Shown here: piece after piece, positions 1 through 9,606 of the stretch
Numbering within the stretch: position 1 is the stretch's first letter
Layout: the number at the start of each line of letters is the position of its first letter
Assembly (NCBI GenBank): GCA_022432975.1
Contig: CM039503.1
Coordinates: forward strand, 50,571,259-50,635,258
Source: Begonia masoniana
Lineage: Eukaryota; Streptophyta; Magnoliopsida; Cucurbitales; Begoniaceae
Reading direction: 5' to 3'
DNA: 64,000 bases
The notes under the pieces: generated by a model
What the model was told of the DNA's origin: nothing
Databases searched by the model: none
Seen by the model: the letters and a program-made list of their open reading frames with translations, nothing else
Translations under genes and position numbers: made by a program

Positions 1-779
1 GAATTAAAGGAAAAGCTAAATATTCATAATACAGTTACATCATAACCCTAGAAAAGAAAATTAGTTCATGATAAAGTAAAGAAAAACATAAAGAGGAATA
101 AAAACAATCATAGTTTCAAAGAAAGACAAGAAGAAAGAACAAAGCAAAACTCGGTTTTTTTGTCAATAACTTGTAGTCGCTTCCTCTGTCTTCTGTCGTC
201 GGCCCCAAAACTTCTCTCCCTTGTTTACGCTTAGGTTAATTTGTTAAATACATCGTCTTTAATCTGACGCGTCCATCAGCAAACTCAACAGTTGAGATTA
301 AAACATCTGCATCTTTTAAAATAGCCGATCGATCGGTTGTAGTGTGGCCGATCGATCGGCTGAGCCTCTGCTTGGTTTCTAAATTTCGCCTTAGCCGATC
401 GATCGGGAAGAATTCTGCGATCAATCGCAAACTTCTCTGTTTTTTTCTGCATTTCTGCGTTCGATCGCCTGACATGTTGCGATCAATCGCAGACTTCTTT
501 GTTTTTCTCTTCAATTCTGCGTTCGATCGCCTAACATGCTGCGATTGATCGCAGACTTCTCTGTTTTTTTTTTGTTAATTCTGCGTTCGATCGCCTGACA
601 AGCTGCGATCGATCGTAGACTTATTTGTTTTGTCTTTTCTTCCTTTTCCAACCCTGTAATTTCTCAATTTCTCTGCATACTTACACCAAAGTAATTAGTG
701 TCATTCACATGCTTGACTAAAGCTTATCAAAATCAAGTATAAAAAAGTATAATAAAGTGTGTAAAATACACACTTATCA
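1..779 (-). repeat. Probable LTR end, cut by the window edge
   Basis: No gene is visible here. The block ends at 779 in ACACACTTATCA. Read on the minus strand this gives a start of TGATAAGTGTGTATTTT, a common start of plant Ty3/Gypsy LTRs. At 780 the sequence changes to a flank shared with three other places in the window, as expected at an insertion border. The interior holds a tandem array of GATCGATC palindromes. The other end and any target duplication are outside the window, so LTR identity is an inference. Confidence 0.4.
324..635. repeat. Tandem array of GATCGATC palindromes
   Basis: Three copies of GCCGATCGATCGG occur at 324, 347 and 394. They are followed by about three and a half copies of a 62-64 bp unit, with TCTGCGTTCGATCGCC at 454, 516 and 580. 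Each unit alternates the TCTGCGTTCGATCGCC block with a near-palindrome TGCGATYRATCGCA and a T-rich spacer. The array lies in the LTR-like block and overlaps no convincing coding sequence. Confidence 0.8.
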
Positions 780-1285
780 CTCCACTTTAATAAGAAAATA
801 GACCTTAAATTTATAAAGTATGAACAACTAACAATTCGTCATTAGAAGGATATTAGTCAAGTGTTAAATACATGTTTGTGCGTAGTTAACTCTCTTCCTC
901 TCTCGGTCTCTAGATAGAGTTGTAACTGATTCGATACGAATATTAGAAGATGATAAATATGATATAAAGTGAGTGCTTAAAAACATTAGGTGGCGTTAGT
1001 CAAATGCTAAAATTTATTTTTAGTACGGGTGATCATGATTTGATTCAATCCAGGTTTAGTTTGTTTTGTGATAGAACTGGGCCAAACTGAATTGGTAGAG
1101 ATCGATTCGGGTAACTTTAGAATCGAAACCAAATATTTTGTGCAAAAACCAAACCTAAAATATAGTTTTGTTTTGATTGCATTGCAAATACAAACATACT
1201 ATCAAAATAGAAAATTAGATTAAAAAAAAAGTTAAAGAAATTTTTTAAAATAAATTAAATAATTTTCAATTGATGATAAAATAAA
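780..1285. repeat. AKR downstream flank, copy A
   Basis: This stretch is homologous to the region downstream of AKR1 (21700-22232) and to 24337-24796 and 47300-47410/49043-49301. Shared blocks include the run around GATAGAGTTGTAACTGATTCG and the run before TTTATTTTTAGTA. It implies a further AKR copy, or its remains, left of the window. No gene is seen in it. Confidence 0.75.
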
Positions 1286-3102
1286 GGGAAAAGTTCAATT
1301 CAGACCCTATCGTATGAGGTCATTTGTCATTTGGTCTCTAACGTCTTTTTTTTGCCTAATCAGACCTTATCGTATACGCCGTTTGCAATTCAAATATTTC
1401 CGTTCAATTTCTCGTTAAATTGATCACGTGCAGAGCGCGTGACCTTATTTTTTAGATTTAAAAATTCTAAAATCTCAAATTACCCTTCTCTCTTCCCACT
1501 TCCCTCTTCTTGTTCCCTCTTCTCAGATCGCTCGTGCCAGATTGCGAGCAGCCGAAGACGGTTTGCAAGGAACTTCACACATTCACTTCGCTAGGGCGTG
1601 CCAGATTTTCCAACGTTTATTGTCGAAACGAACCCTACTGTCGAAGACAAATTGTGAGCCCTAGACCCGAACATAAATCGTCATTTGAGGTATGTTCTGT
1701 CAAACATTGAACTTTGTTTTCCATTTTCAAAATGGGAAAAACATTGTTCATGTTCTGTCGAACATTGGTCATTGTTTTCCCAATAGATTTTTCCCCCTTT
1801 ATAAAATGACAATCGATTGCTTTGTTCTGTTGGTACGTTGTTTGAAACTGTTGATATTGGAGTTGTTGATATTGAACTTTCTGTTTTGTTTTCAATATGC
1901 TAATTGATATTGAACTCTCTGTTCTGTTTTGTTGACTTGCTATTTGTTTTCAATAATGTAGATATAAGATATGGATGACTTTAGTATAGAATTCAATTTT
2001 GGAGGAAAATTCATATATAATGAGAGGTTCATGTATAGCTGTGGAAAGTAGGAAATCATTCCCAAGTGCGAGGGAGATCGAATGTCTATGTTGGTGATTG
2101 AAGACATGCTAGCGGAGTTTGGAGTCACTGCATGGAAGACTCTTTCTTATGAGATTCCTAAACTTAGTTTCCAGAAGGGATTGAGGCGCTTGAAAACTGA
2201 CAAGGATGTGATGAGGATGGTTAGTAGACTCGATGAAAAGCACTACGTTAGGATTTATGTGGAGTATGAAGATAATTGTACAATACGTTATTTAAATGAC
2301 AGTGGGGATGAATTAATTGATGATAATGACGAATCGAGGGGGAATAGGGATGAGTTAGATGCTAATGGGGATGAACGCAGTGGGAATGTAGATGCGTTAA
2401 GTGCTGATGGAGATGAACACAGTGGAAATGCGGATGCGTTAAGTGTTGATGGGGATGAACACAGTGAGAATATAGACAATGTACATGTGGATGCGGATGA
2501 AGAGGGTGATAATGAGGATGCACATGATAATGTTGATTCAGTGGCGAATGATAATAATATTGCCATAGATTCTGTTTCGCAGCGTATGGATGTGGATGAA
2601 TTAAATTATGTAAGGGAATCAGATGATGATATGAGAGAGAGCAATATTCGAGCATCAATACTCCCCACAAGCTTCAGTTAGAAAAGACTTTTGGTTCGAT
2701 ACATGTCATTAAGGACGCAGTAAAAAAATATGCAATGGAGAATGAATATGATATTAGGTTCGAGAAAAGTGAAAGAAGCAAACTACAAGTAGTATGCAAA
2801 CATGGATGTCCATGGAGACTATATGCATCAAAGATGTAGGCCGATGACACCTACAAGATTAAAATATTGAAAGGCTCGCACTCACGTGCATGAACGATGG
2901 AGAGTCGTCATGCATCAACTAAATGGGTAGCATATGAGTACCTTCGTAGGTTTAGAAGTCAACCACAGTGGGAGATTGCGTCTATAATTGAAACAGTAAG
3001 ACAAGACTACAACGTGAATATCTCAAATACCGTAGCATATAGGGCAAGGAGGAAAGCTCGAATAATAGTGGATGGAAGTTCAGATGAGCAATATAAAAAA
3101 TT
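1286..3102 (+). mobile_element. MULE-A, truncated Mutator-like element
   Basis: The left terminal inverted repeat begins at 1286 with GGGAAAAGTTCAATTCAGAC and runs to about 1837. It matches both ends of the complete copy at 24797-29704. The transposase region follows in the same order as in that copy but stops abruptly near 3102, at the point matching about 26607. There is no catalytic domain and no right terminal repeat. The right side is joined directly to a remnant of the AKR1 promoter, so a deletion removed the rest. Confidence 0.85.
1971..3102 (+). pseudogene. MuDR-type transposase, N-terminal part, broken
   Basis: The start ATG at 1971 matches the start of the open copy at 49942. The reading frame has a TAG after about 26 codons (near 2049), is open again from about 2082 to 2681, then changes frame. 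The Mutator transposase DNA-binding domain (C-x-HGCPWRLYAS region) is recognisable at about 2690-2890, and a following block at 2897-3100. The acidic stretch at about 2300-2520 holds four units of the 14-residue DALSxDGDEHS type repeat. The DDE catalytic core and SWIM zinc finger are absent because the element is truncated. It cannot encode a working transposase. Confidence 0.8.
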
Positions 3103-3175
3103 GTGGCCATTGTTAGTGATTTTTTACACCTAACGCAAGTGCACGTGTCATAAATCATAAATAATAAAGTGAATT
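3103..3175 (+). other. Remnant of AKR1 upstream flank
   Basis: The end of this stretch (ATAATAAAGTGAATT) matches 44837-44851 upstream of AKR2, where it continues without interruption. Here it is broken by a solo LTR at 3176 and resumes at 8127. The first 50 bases have no recognised match. Confidence 0.6.
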
Positions 3176-3900
3176 TGTGACGCCCCCAAACCCGATCGAG
3201 GCCGAGGAGCCGTCACACGGGACATTTAACAGAGAACGGAATCGAAAGACAGAAGACATATCAAAATTTGGGCTACAGTAATAGAAGACTGAAGACAACA
3301 GGAAGAAACATAGAAAACCCTCTCTGGAATTGAAGACTGGAAGATAATTTAGAACCGAGTTAAATAAATAAATAAATATAGAAGAAAAAAGACTGAATAA
3401 CAGACTGAACTTTTAAAAGCAAAAAAAAAAAAAAAAAAAATTTACAAAGAGAGAGAAACTACAGTGAATAACAGAATTACATAATTACAGAGAGGGAACG
3501 GGAACTAATTTAAAACTGGGTTACAGGAGTGAATAACAGAAGAAACTAGGAAAACAAGAAACAGAAATGGATGACTGAAATAAAGAAACAGAATTAAGCA
3601 GGAAAATAGAAAGAACGAAAATAACTGGAGGAGGGCATACTGTAGAAGGGCTACAGTGGATGACAGGGGCAGATAATGAAAGCATAAGGTGGTAGAAGTG
3701 ATTAAACTGGGCGGAAGTCGTAAGGCGGAAGACTGGCGGAAGAAGATTAACGGATGATGTAGTTTTAAAGGCAGAAGCGGAAGATGTAGTTGGATGACGT
3801 CAGGCGGAAGATATAGTTTTAAAGGCAGAAGCGGAAGATGACGTCAGGCGGAAGATGTAGTTTTAAATCGGGCGGAAGAAGTGAACAGTACCGGTAAAAG

Positions 3901-4125
3901 TGAATAAAACAAAAGTGAACAGTAAACAGCGGCAGATGTGAATAAACAAAAGAGAACAGTAAACAGCGACAAATGTGAATAAAACAAAAGTGAACAGTAA
4001 ACAGCGATAGATGTGAATAAAACAAAAGTGAACAGTGACAGCGGTGGATGTGAATAAACAAAAGAGAACAGTAAACAACGGTAGATGTGAATAAAACAAA
4101 AGTGAACAGTAACAGCGACGGATGA
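3901..4125. repeat. Tandem repeat, 37-38 bp unit, about six copies
   Basis: Units begin at about 3901, 3939, 3976, 4014, 4051 and 4088. Each has TGAATAAAMCAAAAGWGAAC followed by AGTAAACAGCG. The array is inside solo LTR 1 and creates overlapping repetitive ORFs on the minus strand that are not genes. The core GAACAGTA recurs in unrelated elements elsewhere in the window. Confidence 0.8.
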
Positions 4126-5177
4126 ACTGGGCGGGCGATATAGACTAGTAGTAGATGTAGAGTTTAAAGACAAAATTGACAACTTTTAACAGGATTCCAT
4201 AAAAACAGAAATCGTGAAAACAGAAAGTATGAAAGCTTCAAACTTCAGAAAACGATTCAAAACATGATTTTGGACATATCAGGAAAACACGACAGAAATT
4301 TAAGGAAACAGATTGCATGGATGGCTCTAAAATCAGAGATAATCCATGCACACCCTAAAAGAGAAAATATTCCAAACAATTTCAGAATACTTCAGAACAT
4401 AAATTCAACTGTCAAATACAGCAGTTTTAAAACTTAAACATCAGAACTTATACATTGTTTTAAGATCTGGGAAAACTGTACAGAACTTGATATACATTTT
4501 CAAAACTTCACCAGACAGGGGTTTTCAAACATCAACACAAATTCTATACACCGGTTTCAAATTTCAAAAGCTATACAGGACTTGACATAATTTTAAAATA
4601 CCATCACAGAAACAAAATATGTCCGGCTGCAGCAACCAACCCCCATAAGCTCGTTCTGCCAACAGCACCTACACATCGGCCTGAGGCACAAAGTCCTCAT
4701 CCACGGGATCCGTACCTACATCAGAGAGTTCAACTATGAGCCTAGAGCTCAGTAAGAACATAATATAATGCAGTGATGCATATGCTATGCATGAACATTT
4801 CGGAATACAGTGACATTACATAACATTACTTTTATCTATCAGAAAGTGGGGCTTATAGGGGAACCGACGTAATAGAAGTGCACTATCAGGCACTGGAAAT
4901 TCAGAACATAACAGAACACCAGTCCCCGTCTCACACTTAACCGGTACATTACAGTCAAATTTTTATTCTTCTTAACTTCAAAACCGTGCACGGAAAACTT
5001 TTGCATGTCTTTCGAGAAAATCGTGTATGCATGAGCATTTACAGTGCTTAAACTTAAAACAGCACACAACAAGAATAAAATAGCAGAACATAAAAGGAAA
5101 TACAGATAACTCAGAACATAACTCTAACTTTTCTACCCAAAACAACCCGACAGAAATAAAAAACCTAGTACCTCTGT

Positions 5178-7553
5178 TGTAACACCTGGGATTTTTTTTA
5201 AGGAAAAATTGGAGAGAAAATAAAAGAAGAATAAAATAGGTTGTTTTAATTAATTTGAAAGAAAAGTGAATTGTTTCTTTATTTAGGTTCGGGTATTCCT
5301 AATAAAATTAAGCCGGGGGTTATAATTAAGAACGAGATTTAACGAAAGTCAAAATAGTCGGAAACACGGGAGGGCAAAATGGTAAATAAGGATTTATTAA
5401 AACAGTTTTAATAGGAATTATTAATAATAAAAAAACAGAATGGCCGAAGCCATTTTGTTGTTCGAATGCCCGAAGGCCGAGTGCAGAACAAGGGAGAGGG
5501 AGACAACGGCGACGAGCGACGTCCTTCTTCCGACGAACACCGGCGACTCTGGCGTTCTCCGGCCAGACAACGGCGACGAGAGGCTCCGGCCTGTCTCCGC
5601 GCACGAACCGATGGTAAGGCTCGGTTTTCTCCCTGTTTTCGGTTCATTTGAGGCTGAGGGTGACGATTCGGTTTTGGCTCCGATCACCGGCCGCTTTTGG
5701 GAGTTCTCGGCATGGGTTTGCCGACCCTTGAACCGGCAATGGCCGTTGAACCGTGAGGAGCTCAATTTGAGCGAAAAACAGAGAAGCCCGATTTGGGGCA
5801 TTTCGATTTTGGTGTGTGTAGCTCGGGATTTTGGTTAGATTATTCATATTGAAGGTGTGGGTGGTTGATTGGTGATGTATTGGGTGGAATTTGATGGAAA
5901 ATCGAAAAGGGGGAAATTTCTGGGTCAGGGGCAGTTCGGGTTTTGCTGTATTTGACCTAGCTACGGTCGGTTGTTTTAAAATTCCTTTTGGTAGGTTAAA
6001 ATATGTTATTAGAGGAGTACGTGGCCGCTGGAATCGTTTGATTTCGATAACCGATGCGAAAGTTACGCGCGTTCAAAGTTCTGGGTCAGTTTTACCGAAC
6101 CCAAATTAGTGGCCTATTTGGTTCAGTTTTAGTTGGATTAGGCTAGAAATAGTAGTTTGAGAGTAATTGGTGAATGTAACCTTGAGTTTAATAAAGTTTG
6201 AATATTTGTCGTAAGTTGAGCCATAGGTGGACAGATAACTGAGCATCCCCAGCGAGCTGCGGACAACAAGTAAGTTCTCGTGATCTTCTCTGGCCGATTG
6301 GCCTACACCGTACGTCGAGGTCGTCTCGAGGAGTTTTGGTGACGTGTTAGTTTAATCTACTTTGGTTGGGTAGTTAGGTTTAGTTCTGTTTCTCTAGTTT
6401 ATGTTTTATAGTCTTGATGGTATATATGTTGTTTGTTTATTTTGTGTTTATATAACTGTTCATGCATCACGTATTTTAACTTGGCATGAAAATGAATTTC
6501 TGCTCGATGTTTTCAGAAAACCGATGTGGCCCAGAAATTGGGGGCTCAGATCTATTGTGTGGGTCGATTAAGGGCCTGACACAATACCACATACACTGTA
6601 TTGTAATTAATGAACGTAATCTGTTATCTGGTCACTCAAGGTGGGGCTCAGGCACGGCTGTACGTGTTGTAAGCGTGTACCCCCCTCCTCTAACCGCACG
6701 GGGTAGTCCGACCGCTGGATGGGCCCCCTCCGGTTAGGGGGATGAGATCTCGGTAATATTCTGTCTGCGACGCTCTGTATGTTATGCATGATTTCTGAAT
6801 TCCATATGCACTGCACGCATCTGCATTTACGTAGGATTTACTGAGATTTTTATCTCATAGGTGTCTGTATGGTGTAGGTGATCCCGATACAGGTGACTAC
6901 GAGATCCCTCCACCCGAGAAATGATCAGTTGAAGAAAGATGGCCCGTGGGAGTGTGCTGAGCAGTCGGTGCGCATATTGACACGTGGGGATGTAATTAAA
7001 GGTATAGAGATGTTTTGGGTTAATGACGGGTTAGTTAGATGAAACTGTATAGTTGAACATATTAGGATGTTTGGTTCTGGTTAGCTGATAGATTTATATA
7101 CAGATGTTTTGGCAAACTGTTTTATAAAGCGTTTTGTTAAATCAGTTATTTGAATGATATGGAACTGCTTGGTATTTTCTTTGAAACAGAAGGAAATGTT
7201 AAACTTTTAAACGGAACCACGCAGTTCGTTTTCATGGAAATGTGTTTTGTTTATATATGTCACGAGTTGTTTTGAACGAGATTATGGAGATGTAGGAGTA
7301 TTGGTGGTTTGAAATTAAGTTGTAATGTGAAGTGTATGATTGCGATGTGGATAGAATTTGTGTTATAGATAGAATTGTGTTAGCGAAATGGTGAGGTTGT
7401 ATTTTATAGGTGTTTGTGTACGAGTTGGTTTAAATAATTGTTTTGTAATTATTTTAAACATTTTATTAAATTGTTTTCCACTTAAACGCTAAGCATAAAA
7501 GAAAAAGAAGAATTTCGTACGGGAAATTAGGAATAATTTTGAGGGTCGTTACA
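5178..7553 (+). mobile_element. Solo LTR 2, nested in solo LTR 1
   Basis: It starts TGTAACACCTGGGA at 5178 and ends GAGGGTCGTTACA at 7553, with a perfect 5 bp target duplication TCTGT at 5173-5177 and 7554-7558. It is 2376 bp with no gag-pol coding. Large parts (about 6230-6900) match 10520-11200 in the related element at 9607-12113, including the stretch around GGCACGGCTGTACGTGTTG. The GC-rich part at 5450-5700 gives several overlapping ORFs with no domain and is read as LTR regulatory or leader sequence. Confidence 0.8.
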
Positions 7554-8126
7554 TCTGTGATGTAGGGCCTTAAGGGCCAACCTACGGATATGTACTTACC
7601 TGTTGCTGTAGAGTTGAAAGCTTCGCACGTAAGTCCTTGGCGATCCACAGATCTACATCATGCATGATTAGACATTAACCTTAAACTTCAGCAAGCTAAT
7701 GTTTTGACTTGACCAAACACGTTAGCTCTAGTAGAGGCTTACCTTAAGCAGAGAAATAGAAAGGAACTGAGGAGATCGAAGGAGCTTCAATGGTCGTTTG
7801 TCGTCTGGAAGAGAGAATGCAGATAGGAGTGGAAAGAACAGAGAAGAGAAGTGAAGAGGGTTTCACGTAGGAGGAAGAGTATATCGTGTTCAACAAGTTG
7901 AACACATAGCAACCATTCATTGGCTCCCTCCCACCTACCTTAAATTTCTACCTAAACCACCCATCCATTGATTTTCTAACTAAATGAATGTTTTGGTTAC
8001 ACCTTGGTTTAGTTTTCCACTAAACATCCCAACAATTTCACCAAAACATACATTATATTAATATAAATCTAATCCCGTTCGACAATTCGAGGGATAATTT
8101 TCTGGCCAAAAATGCCGGGTGTTACA

Positions 8127-8250
8127 GAATTAATAAAGGATCTTTAAATCATATTTTTTTAATTAATTTGATGATAAAACAAGAAAAGTTAAAATTAGTG
8201 ACAAAATGGGAAAACATTGACCGGCAAAATTGGACATTGCCCTAAAATTA
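8127..8250 (+). other. AKR1 upstream flank, second piece
   Basis: This matches the AKR2 upstream region at about 44847-44950 (ATTAATTTGATGATAAAAC and GACAAAATGGGAAAACATTGAC). It begins with the solo LTR target duplication and ends at the left border of the Pack-MULE. Confidence 0.7.
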
Positions 8251-8517
8251 AGGGTAAAGTGCAATTTGGCCCCTATAACTATCTGAAATAGGTAATTTAC
8301 AACGTAAACTTGGATAATGGACAAGAACAACCTTAATGTATTGATAATGGGCAATATGGCCCATACAGTCACATTTTCAGTTAAAAAGTCACGTTTTTTT
8401 CACATGTCTATTTTTTCTTCCCAAAATGCCCTTGCCTTCTTCTCCCTTCACCCGCGTTTCTCTCTCCTTCCCTAGCTCTCTCTGTCGCTCTCTTCCCACT
8501 CTACACTTAGAGTTAAA
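8251..8517 (+). repeat. Pack-MULE left terminal inverted repeat
   Basis: It is the inverted partner of 12306-12562, with scattered mismatches. The inner part contains CTCCCTTCACCCGCGTTTCT, mirrored in the right copy. The similarity ends near 8517, just before the captured MYB sequence. Confidence 0.85.
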
Positions 8518-8603
8518 AATGAACATCAGCTATTCGGTTATTTATTTGCTAAAATTACTCTATAATATATTACAGTCATTGATATGATCATTTATCGGTG
8601 CAG

Positions 8604-9287
8604 ATGGGCAGCCATAGCCTCACACCTTCCACAAAGAACTGATAACGACATAAAAAATTATTGGACTACCCATTTGAAGAAGATGCTGAAAAAGCTTCAA
8701 ACAGGCATTGAAGATCAAATTTCATCTTCAAAAACACTTTCCAAAGGTCAGTGGGAAAGAAAGCTTCAAACAGATATACATATGGCCAAACAAGCCCTAT
8801 GCGAAGCTTATCTCTCGATCAAAAACCCCTGGTCGTTTTTCCTGAATCTAAACCCTTTCTTCCAGAAACCAAACCAATTCAGACCTCTACTTACGTATCG
8901 AGTACTGAAAACATAGCCAAATTGCTGGAAAACTGGAAGAAAAACTCACCAAAGCATACCAAGTCTATAACTACAGTTGGGTTTTCTTCAAACGACGTTT
9001 CTCAAAGCACGACTGCAATGCCGGAGCCGGAGCCTTTCAATTCACTTTTTATCTCTGATCAGTGATTTTCTATGGAGAAGGATGCAAATCTGACGCCTAA
9101 ATCGGTCGACACTTATAACACTGGTCGACATCTTTATCAATTTTTATTCTGACCGGTCGACACCTGCATATGCAGGTGTTTTTTATACTGATCGAAATGG
9201 CTTTTCGATGATAATATTGGAGCTCAAGCTCAAGCTCAAGCGGATCTGCTGGGACTGCCATTAGAGAAGAATATAGCTTTGTTTTAG
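8604..9287 (+). pseudogene. Captured exon 3 of an R2R3-MYB (MYB30/94/96 type)
   Basis: The exon starts at 8604 after a TGCAG acceptor, splitting the Arg codon before [20 protein letters not shown]. That is the classical second-intron position of R2R3-MYB genes. The second half of R3 is followed by [21 protein letters not shown], then in another frame by [21 protein letters not shown]. Both resemble subgroup 1 MYBs, which in Arabidopsis regulate very-long-chain fatty acid and wax genes. A one-base shift lies near 8800-8815 and a TGA at 9063-9065. After about 125 bp of unrelated sequence the frame continues with SKWLFDD and a plausible C-terminus, stopping at 9285-9287. Exons 1 and 2 (R2 and half of R3) are missing, so it cannot make a DNA-binding MYB. 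It lies in the Pack-MULE as a captured fragment. Confidence 0.8.
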
Positions 9288-9606
9288 AGATGAGTTTCTT
9301 TGCTTTTTTGTGTTTTTAGGGCCTTCAAGATTGTAAATCTTCCTTCTGTAGAGTTTCAGAAAGAAGGAAGATGATGAACGTTTTACTCTTGAAGAAAAGA
9401 TCAAAAAATTGTAAATCGATGCCAGGTTTCCCACTCACGTTTTTTTTTATTTGATGGAAAAAAAAACATCTGGTGTACGCGTTAAATGAAAAGGCTTACG
9501 AATAAACGAAACGCAAGCCATTTTGAAAAAGAAATTTTCCCACTTCAATTGACACGTTAGATGAAAAGGTTGACGTTTAAGAGAATGTTTTCGAACACTT
9601 ACAGCA

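Larger units (their letters stand above)
3176..8126 (-). mobile_element. Solo LTR 1 (interrupted by solo LTR 2)
   Basis: The element starts TGTGACGCCCCC at 3176 and ends GCCGGGTGTTACA at 8126. It is flanked by a perfect 5 bp target duplication, GAATT at 3171-3175 and 8127-8131. Read on the minus strand it starts TGTAACACCCGG, typical of plant Ty3/Gypsy LTRs. Without the nested insert it is about 2.57 kb. I see no primer-binding site, polypurine tract or gag-pol coding, so a solo LTR left by LTR-LTR recombination is the simplest reading. The undisturbed target is visible upstream of AKR2 near 44851. A non-autonomous element without coding capacity is the alternative. Confidence 0.75.

Noticed and set aside
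2288..2670. Ser/Leu- or His/Pro-rich ORFs on the minus strand at 2288-2566, 2362-2670, 25630-26154 and 50219-50494
   Set aside because: They are antisense shadows of the acidic GAT/GAA-rich repeat of the MULE transposase; the composition follows from the repeat.
3819..4182. Three overlapping minus-strand ORFs with HFCFIH and LFTFV repeats
   Set aside because: They are the 37-38 bp tandem repeat read in three frames.
5326..5847. Several ORFs on both strands in a GC-rich stretch
   Set aside because: They overlap in all frames inside solo LTR 2, have no domain, and GC-rich DNA has few stop codons.
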